Positions 58,556 to 64,000 of a stretch of DNA of 64,000 bases are shown piece by piece (within the stretch, counting starts at the first letter, position 1; each line of letters starts with the position of its first letter). Location: positions 3,849,910 to 3,913,909 of the forward strand of contig NZ_CP031165.1 of the NCBI RefSeq assembly GCF_003344865.1, given 5' to 3'. Under the pieces are notes generated by a model, which was not told where the DNA came from, searched no databases, and saw only the letters and a list, made by a program, of their open reading frames with translations. The position numbers and the translations under genes are program-made. This DNA comes from Euzebya pacifica. GTDB taxonomy: Bacteria; Actinomycetota; Nitriliruptoria; Euzebyales; Euzebyaceae.

Positions 58556-58645
58556 GTCAGCGTGTGCAGCGCGTCAGCGTGTGCAGCGTGTGCAGCGCGT
58601 CAGCGTGTGCAGCGCGTCAGCGTGTGCAGCGCGTCAGCGTGTGCG
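58556..58645. repeat. Five 17-bp tandem repeats at the 3' end of whiG
   Basis: Copies of GTCAGCGTGTGCAGCGC start at 58556, 58573, 58599, 58616 and 58633. A 9-bp extra segment lies between the second and third copies. The last copy overlaps the whiG stop codon (58634-58636) and encodes the final RTR residues. It is a simple tandem array with no spacers, so it is not a CRISPR. Confidence 0.9.
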
Positions 58646-59437
58646 GGCGGCCATCCGGGTGCGCAGGCCGAGGACGGCCTTGGTGTGCATCTGGCAGACC
58701 CGGGACTCCGTCACCCCGAGCACCTCGCCGATCTGGGAGAGGGTCATGCCCTCGAAGTAGTAGAGGACGATGACGGTCTTCTCGCGGTCCGTCATGCGGT
58801 TGATCGTCTCGGCGAGCAGCCGCCTGATCTCGGCGTCCTCGAGGGCGGCCTGCGGGTCGGGGGCGGCATCGTCGGCAAGCGTGTCGACCAGCGACTGCCG
58901 GTCCCCCTCCTCCCCCTGGATGCTCTCGTCGAGGGCGGCGATGGAGGTCAGCGACACCTGGGTCAGCACCTGGCGGAGGTCGGCGACGGACATGTCGAGC
59001 TCCTCGGCCAGCTCCTCCTCGGTGGGGGTGCGGTCCAGCTTCGCCTCGAGCTCGCGCAGGGCCTTCTCGACCCGCTTGGCCTTCGTGCGCACGCTGCGCG
59101 GAATCCAGTCGATGGACCGCAGCTCGTCGATGATCGCGCCCTTGATACGGGTGATCGCGTACGTCTCGAACTTGAAGCCCTTGGAGAGGTCGAACTTCTC
59201 CAGCGCGTCGATGAGGCCGAACATGCCGTAGCTGACCAGGTCGCCGTGCTCGACGGAGCTCGGCAGGCCGACCGACACGCGACCGGCGACGTACTTCACG
59301 AGCGGCGAGTACTGGAGGATCAGTCGCTCACGGGCGTCGGGGTCGCCGTCGTCCTTGAAACGTGTCCACAGGTCGACAACGCCCGGGTCCATGGAGGACG
59401 TGGGCGTGGTCGTCTCAGTCGGTGCCGTGGAGGTCAC
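58634..59437 (-). CDS. whiG: FliA/WhiG-family RNA polymerase sigma factor
   Basis: The protein (267 aa from GTG 59437) has sigma regions 2, 3 and 4: [40 protein letters not shown] and [20 protein letters not shown] in region 2, the [15 protein letters not shown] helix, and region 4 with [20 protein letters not shown] then [20 protein letters not shown]. It is closest to WhiG, which drives sporulation genes in Streptomyces, and to FliA. No flagellar or sporulation genes are nearby. The start is uncertain: an ATG at 59512 adds an Arg/Pro-rich stretch of low quality, and an ATG at 59392 is also possible. Confidence 0.93.
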   Translation of the reverse strand: MTSTAPTETTTPTSSMDPGVVDLWTRFKDDGDPDARERLILQYSPLVKYVAGRVSVGLPSSVEHGDLVSYGMFGLIDALEKFDLSKGFKFETYAITRIKGAIIDELRSIDWIPRSVRTKAKRVEKALRELEAKLDRTPTEEELAEELDMSVADLRQVLTQVSLTSIAALDESIQGEEGDRQSLVDTLADDAAPDPQAALEDAEIRRLLAETINRMTDREKTVIVLYYFEGMTLSQIGEVLGVTESRVCQMHTKAVLGLRTRMAARTR

Positions 59438-59542
59438 TTCTTCGGAGTCTACGGGTATCTCCCGCCAAGCTGGTGGTAGGCGGCGACGGCGGAGGGCGAG
59501 GACGAGTGCCATCGAGTCATGCGAGCCGACCCATCCCCTGTC

Positions 59543-60484
59543 TCACGCCCGCGGGTGCGCCTGAGTGTAGACCGAGCGCAGGTGGGCACGAGAGACGTGG
59601 GTGTAGGTCTGCGTTGTGGCCAGTGCAACGTGGCCGAGCAGCTCCTGCACGCTGCGCAGGTCGGCACCGCCCTCCAGCAGGTGCGTGGCGAAGCTGTGGC
59701 GCAGCAGGTGCGGGGTGACGTGTCCGACACCGGCGGCGGCACCGTGGGCGCGAACCAAGCGGTAGACCTCGTCGCGGCTGATCCGTCCCCCGCGCCTGGC
59801 GAGGAAGACCGCGTCGGCGTGGCGGTCAGCGTCGTCACCTGTTGTGCCGGCAGGTCGCAGCGGCAGGTGGGGGCGTCCCCGGTCCAGCCAGGCCCGCACG
59901 GCCTCGACCGCGGGAGCGCCCAGCGGGACGAGCCGCTGCTTGTCGCCCTTGCCGTGGAGGGTGGCCCGGGATCGGCCCAGGTCGAGCCGGTCGGCGTCGA
60001 GGTCGACGAGCTCGCTGACCCGGGCGCCGCTGGCGTACAGCAGCTCCAAAACTGCCCGGTCGCGCAGCCCCACCGGGTCGTCGCTGGAGGGTTGTCGCAG
60101 CAAGGCATCGACCTGGTCGCGGCGCAGCACCTTCGGCAACGACTTGTCCAGCTTGGGGGTGTCCAGCAGCGCGGCCGGGTCGCTGGTCACCCTCCCGCGC
60201 TTGACGAGCAGCCCGAAGAAGGCCCGCAACGACGCCCGCTTCCGTGCGATGGAGGACCTGGCGAGGCCGCGCCGGCGACCGTCGGCGACGAAGCGGCGCA
60301 GCACCTGCAGCGTGACCTCGTCGGGGTCGACGATGCCGAAGTCCGCGCACCAGCTCGCCAGCTGGCCGGCGTCGCGCAGGTACGCCTGCACGGTGTTGTC
60401 CGACAGCCCTCGTTCCATGGCGAGGTGGCGCCGGAACTCGTCCAACGCGGCGACCCATGCGCGGGGAAGCGGGTCATCGCTCAC
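59543..60484 (-). CDS. xerC: Tyrosine recombinase XerC/XerD type
   Basis: The 313-aa protein has a SAM-like core-binding domain (about 5-95: FRRHLAMERGLSDNTVQAYL). The catalytic domain has Arg in LYASGARVSELVDLD, Lys in LHGKGDKQRLVPLG, His-Arg in HLLRHSFATHLLEGGADLRS, and the late His and nucleophilic Tyr in LGHVALATTQTYTHV. All catalytic residues are present. It resolves chromosome dimers at dif. A 13-aa insert rich in Asp (GTTGDDADRHADA) precedes the C-terminal motifs. The GTG at 60484 gives the family-like N-terminus; an ATG at 60526 is the longer option. Confidence 0.95.
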   Translation of the reverse strand: MSDDPLPRAWVAALDEFRRHLAMERGLSDNTVQAYLRDAGQLASWCADFGIVDPDEVTLQVLRRFVADGRRRGLARSSIARKRASLRAFFGLLVKRGRVTSDPAALLDTPKLDKSLPKVLRRDQVDALLRQPSSDDPVGLRDRAVLELLYASGARVSELVDLDADRLDLGRSRATLHGKGDKQRLVPLGAPAVEAVRAWLDRGRPHLPLRPAGTTGDDADRHADAVFLARRGGRISRDEVYRLVRAHGAAAGVGHVTPHLLRHSFATHLLEGGADLRSVQELLGHVALATTQTYTHVSRAHLRSVYTQAHPRA

Positions 60485-60553
60485 GACGCCAGCCTGCCCG
60501 TTGGGTCGACGGCGTCCAAGCACCATCGACGGCCAGCACCATGCACGGGCCCG

Positions 60554-61708
60554 TCAGCGGCGCATGGCGACCACCCCCTCGGGAACCTGACGGGCGAGGC
60601 CGACACCCTCGAGCCTGCCGACGGCCACGAGGACCTGCCGGGCCGTCAGCCCGGTCGCCGCGGACAACGCCGAGATGCTCGCGGGCACCGGGCCCAGCCG
60701 ACCGACCAGCACCTCGGCTTCCGGCCCGAGCTCGTGGACCAGGCCCGAAACCCCGGACGCATCCCCACCGCTCCCCTCCCCCAACTCCGTGGCCGCGACC
60801 GAGGCGTCACCCGGGTCGCCGAGGACGTCCAGCACGTCCGCGGCGTGGCGCACGGGGACGGCCCCGTCGCGCAGCAAGGCCAGCGCCCCGGCGGCCGACG
60901 GCGTGGAGGGGCTCGCGGGGACCACCATGACGTCGCGGCCGAAGTCAGCGGCCCAGCGGGCGGTGCTGAGCGCGCCCGACCGTTGCCCGGCCTCGATGAC
61001 GACGATGCCGTCGGAGAGTCCGGCCAGGATCCGGTTGCGGGCGATGAACTGGGTCGGGTGCCGCACGCCCCGGTCGTGGGCGTACTCGCTGACCAGCCCG
61101 CCGCTGGCCATCACCTCGGCCCGGAGCGCCCCGGACCGCGCGGGATAGTCGACGTCCATGCCGGTGCCGAGCACGGCGGTGGTGTTCCCGCCGGGGACCG
61201 ACAGCGCACCACGGTGAGCGGCCTGGTCGATTCCCTTGGCGAACCCCGAGACGACCTCGACCCCGGCCTCGGCCAGGCCGGCGGCCAGCGTGCGGGCCAG
61301 CTCGGCCCCGTCCAGGGTGGGTCGCCGCGTGCCGACGATGCCGACCGCTCGCCGCGGCGACATCGACGTCCCGATCCGTCGTCGATGCACCCACAGCGGT
61401 CCGCCCTCCTCCCACGCCGCGACCAGCCGCTCGGGCATGCCCGGTCGACCGCCGGCCACGAGCAGCTCGTCGACCGCGCCATCGGCGCGCGCACCAGCAG
61501 GACCCTCGACCCCGGGCCCGCGTGGCATCCCCGGCAGCCGGTCCTGGCGGTGCCCCGCCCGCTGCTGGAGGAACTCCACGACCACCGACGGGCTGGCCTG
61601 CGGGCCGCACGCCGTCCGGGCCCGTCCCAGGTCCTCGGGGCTGCACCCCAACCCCACCAGGCGGACCACCGCATCCTGCAGGTCCTCCGGGGACAGCTCG
61701 GCGGTCAT
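60554..61708 (-). CDS. dprA: DNA-processing protein DprA
   Basis: The 384-aa protein has the Rossmann-like DprA core: RAVGIVGTRRPTLDGAELAR, VEVVSGFAKGIDQAAHRGAL, NTTAVLGTGMDVDYPAR and QFIARNRILAGLSDGIVVIE then GQRSGALSTARWAADFGRDV. A C-terminal winged-helix-like domain (about 320-384) is present. DprA loads RecA on incoming single-stranded DNA. Its start overlaps the comM-like stop (ATGA). The open frame reaches 63256, but only this part has coding sense, because the other frame there is comM. Confidence 0.96.
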   Translation of the reverse strand: MTAELSPEDLQDAVVRLVGLGCSPEDLGRARTACGPQASPSVVVEFLQQRAGHRQDRLPGMPRGPGVEGPAGARADGAVDELLVAGGRPGMPERLVAAWEEGGPLWVHRRRIGTSMSPRRAVGIVGTRRPTLDGAELARTLAAGLAEAGVEVVSGFAKGIDQAAHRGALSVPGGNTTAVLGTGMDVDYPARSGALRAEVMASGGLVSEYAHDRGVRHPTQFIARNRILAGLSDGIVVIEAGQRSGALSTARWAADFGRDVMVVPASPSTPSAAGALALLRDGAVPVRHAADVLDVLGDPGDASVAATELGEGSGGDASGVSGLVHELGPEAEVLVGRLGPVPASISALSAATGLTARQVLVAVGRLEGVGLARQVPEGVVAMRR

Positions 61709-63189
61709 GCGGCGACCTCCCACACGCGGTCCAGCCGACCGCGGTGGGCCACCGCCTCGTGCGCGTCGTCGGGGCCGACGACGGTGTTTTCGGCCAGGTC
61801 GGCGCAGGTACGGGCCACGCGCATGGCCCGGTCGAACCCGCGGGCGCTGAGTCGACCCCGCCGGGCGGCGTCGACCAGGACCTGCAGCGCCTCGCGCGAC
61901 ATCGTGTCCCGCACGACGGCGGCCGCGGCACGAGCGTTGAGGACCCCGAACCGGTCCAGCGCGCGCTGTCGTGCCCGGGCCACCCGCGTCCGGACGACCG
62001 CGGTCGGTTCGCCGCCGGCGCCGCTGGCCAGCGCGTCGGCCGGGACCTCCTCCACCAGCGGGGCCAGGTCGAACCGGTCGGCGAGCGGGCCGGTCAACCG
62101 GGCGCGGTACCGCTCGACGTGGTCGGGTCGGCAGCGACAGCCGGTTCGCGCCGGCCCGCACGGGCACGGGTTGCTGGCCCCGACCAGCAGCACGTCGGCG
62201 GGATACGTCACCGTCGCGGCCGCGCGGGCGATGCGAACGTTCCCCTCCTCCAGCGGCTCGCGCAGGCCGTCGAGGACGTGGCGTTTCCACTCGAACAGCT
62301 CGTCGAGGAACAGCACGCCGTGGGTGGCATGGCTGACCGCGCCGGGTCGGGCGATGCCGCTGCCACCGCCCAGCAACGCCGCAGCGGAGGAGGAGTGGTG
62401 CGGGGCGGCGAACGGCGGGCGGACGTCGAGCCTGTCGACCGTACCGACGCGACCGCTGACCGATCGGACCGCCGCGACCGTCAGGGCTGCTTCGTGGTCG
62501 AGGTCGGGCAGCAGGCCGGGCAGCCGCTTCGCCAGCATCGACTTGCCCGACCCCGGCGGGCCGAGCAGCAGGACGTGGTGTCCGCCCGCGGCAGCCACCT
62601 CGATCGCCCTGCGGGCCTCGGGTTGTCCGACGACATCGGCCATGTCCGGCGGTGGGTCGAGGGGCTCGACCGGGGGCGGGGCCTGGGACACCACCTCGAC
62701 GTGACCGCGGAGGACCGCCAGCAGCTCCGACACCGACGCCACCCCGATCGGTGCGCCTGCACCCCCGACGGTGGCCTCGTGGATGTTGGCCAGCGGCACG
62801 ACCACGTCGTCGAATCCACGGATGCTGGGCAGCACCCCGGGGACGCCGCGGACACCCCCGTCGATGGCGACCTCGCCGACGAACACCTGCTCGCCCACCG
62901 GTAGCTCGCCGATGGCCCGCAGGACCGCCACGACCATCGCGAGGTCGAACCGGGCACCCCGCTTGTCGACGTCGGCGGGTGCGAGGTTGATCAGCACCTT
63001 TCGCTGGATGACGGAGTGTCCGACCGCACCGAGCGCGGCACGGACCCGATCCCCTGCCTGCCGGAAGGACGGGCCGGTCCCACCGAGCACGGTCAGGCCG
63101 GGCAGCCCGACCCCGACGTGCGCCTCGACCGTGACCGGCGTGGCCTCGAGCCCCAGCAGCGCCACCGACCGCGCGACGCCGATGCTCAC
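61705..63189 (-). CDS. comM: YifB/ComM-type AAA+ Mg-chelatase-like protein
   Basis: The 494-aa protein has the N-terminal S5-D2/LonC-like domain (VTVEAHVGVGLPGLTVLGGT), the AAA+ core with Walker A (LLLGPPGSGKSMLAKRLPGL), Walker B-like GVLFLDELFEW, and the C-terminal block PCPCGPARTGCRC. ComM is a helicase-like enzyme for branch migration in natural transformation. Two tandem GTG codons (63192, 63189) can start it; the second overlaps the yraN stop as GTGA, the pattern used by its neighbours, so it is chosen. Confidence 0.95.
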   Translation of the reverse strand: MSIGVARSVALLGLEATPVTVEAHVGVGLPGLTVLGGTGPSFRQAGDRVRAALGAVGHSVIQRKVLINLAPADVDKRGARFDLAMVVAVLRAIGELPVGEQVFVGEVAIDGGVRGVPGVLPSIRGFDDVVVPLANIHEATVGGAGAPIGVASVSELLAVLRGHVEVVSQAPPPVEPLDPPPDMADVVGQPEARRAIEVAAAGGHHVLLLGPPGSGKSMLAKRLPGLLPDLDHEAALTVAAVRSVSGRVGTVDRLDVRPPFAAPHHSSSAAALLGGGSGIARPGAVSHATHGVLFLDELFEWKRHVLDGLREPLEEGNVRIARAAATVTYPADVLLVGASNPCPCGPARTGCRCRPDHVERYRARLTGPLADRFDLAPLVEEVPADALASGAGGEPTAVVRTRVARARQRALDRFGVLNARAAAAVVRDTMSREALQVLVDAARRGRLSARGFDRAMRVARTCADLAENTVVGPDDAHEAVAHRGRLDRVWEVAA

Positions 63190-63551
63190 CACACACCCCG
63201 ATGGTGGGTGATGGCCCAGCGCCCGTCGTCGGCGAGGTCGAGCGCAACGACGTCACCGCGGACCGGCCCGCGGTGCGGATGTTCGGCCAGGTACAGGCCG
63301 GTCAGCCGTCGCAGCCGTCGCCGCTTCTGCCAGCCGACGGCCTCGCTGGCCGTCCCGGCAAGCGTGCTCCGCCGGGTCTTGACCTCGACCACCACGAGCG
63401 TGTCCCGATCACGGGTGACGAGGTCGAGCTCGCCGCGCACCCCCTCCACGGAGGTGCGCCAGTTGCGGTGGAGGATCTCGTGGCCGGCCGCCCGCAGGTG
63501 GTCGGCCGCGAGGGCCTCACCATGGGCACCGAGCTGCTGTCGGTCGTGCAT
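63186..63551 (-). CDS. yraN: YraN/UPF0102 family nuclease-like protein
   Basis: The 121-aa protein from ATG 63551 (MHDRQQLGAHGEALAADHLR) has the UPF0102 core with the PD-(D/E)xK-like pattern: GEALAADHLRAAGHEILHRN, GELDLVTRDRDTLVVVEVKT and RRSTLAGTASEAVGWQKRRR. The Glu, Asp and ExK residues are kept. The function is unclear, perhaps Holliday-junction or DNA repair related, in line with its place before comM and dprA. The longer frame to 63626 has no family similarity. Confidence 0.94.
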   Translation of the reverse strand: MHDRQQLGAHGEALAADHLRAAGHEILHRNWRTSVEGVRGELDLVTRDRDTLVVVEVKTRRSTLAGTASEAVGWQKRRRLRRLTGLYLAEHPHRGPVRGDVVALDLADDGRWAITHHRGVW

Positions 63552-63641
63552 GGCTGCACCGTAGGAAGACGCCAGCAGGTGCTGCCGAGAACCTCGACAG
63601 CACCTGTGGACAACCCGTGGGGGCAAGCTCGCTCGGGCCGG

Positions 63642-64000
63642 CTACCCCCCGTGCCCCATGACCACGTCGAAGGTGATCGTCGTGCTGGCGGTCGGCGCCG
63701 TGACCGGCACCGAGTGGGTGCCCAGCCGGGTGTCGGTCGCCACGCCGAACAGCTCGAAGTACACCGTCTCGGCCGCCGCGATCCCGTCGTCCCCTGCGAC
63801 GAGGGTGATCGTGGCGATGCCGTCGTCGTCGACGAGGACATCGACGGTCCCGGTCGGGTAGACGAAGCTCGCGAACGCCGCGCCGTAGTCGACGCCGGCG
63901 GCCTGGGCTGCCGTGACGTCGAAGACGACGGTCTCGCCGGGCGCGAGCGGGTCAGCCAGTCCGACGACCCCGAACTGGTACTGCTCGGCCTGTCCGACCG
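63642..64000 (-). CDS. Partial extracellular beta-sandwich (Calx-beta/Ig-like) protein, N-terminus outside window
   Basis: The frame is open on the minus strand from the right window edge to a TAG at 63642 (118 residues visible). The translation is rich in Val, Thr, Ala, Gly and Asp with alternating strands, for example GETVVFDVTAAQAAGV, ATITLVAGDDGIAAAETVYF and HSVPVTAPTASTTITFDV. It resembles a Calx-beta or other Ig-like repeat of a secreted adhesin-like protein. No catalytic residues are visible and no C-terminal sorting motif is seen. The rest of the gene lies outside. Confidence 0.7.
   Translation of the reverse strand, partial: VGQAEQYQFGVVGLADPLAPGETVVFDVTAAQAAGVDYGAAFASFVYPTGTVDVLVDDDGIATITLVAGDDGIAAAETVYFELFGVATDTRLGTHSVPVTAPTASTTITFDVVMGHGG

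Noticed and set aside
58556-58645. Possible CRISPR array
   Set aside because: Units are 17 bp and directly adjacent without unique spacers, and no cas gene lies in the window. It is a plain tandem repeat.
60554-63256. 900-aa reading of the dprA frame
   Set aside because: Only residues from the ATG at 61708 onward have DprA similarity. The upstream part lies antiparallel in frame to comM on the same strand and is Arg/Gly/Pro-rich noise.

Overview
The window is very GC-rich (codon third positions mostly G or C), tightly packed, and full of 4-base ATGA/GTGA start-stop overlaps. A WhiG-type sigma factor, CWB2 wall-binding proteins, a PASTA/RlpA lipoprotein and the gene order rpsB-tsf-pyrH-frr-cdsA-rlmN-dxr-rseP-ispG point to a high-GC Gram-positive actinobacterium. 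A deep-branching marine or saline lineage such as Euzebya/Nitriliruptoria is my guess. I could not run a search, so the taxon is inference.

Backbone. Most genes on the minus strand form two classic housekeeping clusters. Read in the direction of transcription, the first is yraN-comM-dprA-xerC-whiG-M23-rpsB-tsf-pyrH-frr-cdsA-rlmN-dxr-rseP, then ispG and an inositol-phosphatase-like gene (63.5 to 45.6 kb). The second is rimP-nusA-infB ... ylxP-rbfA-nrnA-truB-ribF ... rpsO-pnp-M16 protease (35.1 to 0.5 kb). Together they cover ribosome assembly, RNA decay, isoprenoid and phospholipid precursors, and DNA uptake and recombination.

Accessory blocks lie inside that backbone. Block A (5.1-21.5 kb, between rpsO and ribF) holds a CWB2 surface protein; a translationally coupled four-gene set of ECF-like sigma factor, 190-aa partner, TPR-CHAT protease and secreted subtilase; a PASTA/RlpA lipoprotein; a histidine kinase with LuxR-type regulator; and a complete mrpABCDEFG cation/proton antiporter operon. 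Block B (25.3-30.1 kb, between ylxP and infB) holds a WXG-like, EF-hand-containing protein of unknown function, a small lipoprotein, and an MFS exporter divergent from an ArsR-type regulator with clear palindromic operators. Block C (35.3-45.6 kb, upstream of rimP) holds a PucR-type regulator preceded by four copies of a 17-bp element, a large secreted M14 carboxypeptidase with CWB2 repeats, a TrkA-type potassium channel, and a PadR-controlled MacB-like ABC transporter. A small plus-strand pair (47.8-49.4 kb: an unknown protein and a membrane-anchored EEP-family phosphoesterase) sits between ispG and rseP.

The strongest candidate for an undescribed system is the sigma / partner / TPR-CHAT / subtilase module at 7.3-12.1 kb. 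It resembles the logic of the type III-E CRISPR 'craspase' (TPR-CHAT protease, a cleavable sigma partner, a sigma factor), but no CRISPR array or cas gene is visible. Other points of interest are the repeat-rich region upstream of rpsB, a degenerate M23 peptidase, operator palindromes with near-consensus promoters, and a possible non-canonical CTG start for infB. Both window edges cut genes: a LysE-type transporter on the left and a beta-rich extracellular protein on the right.
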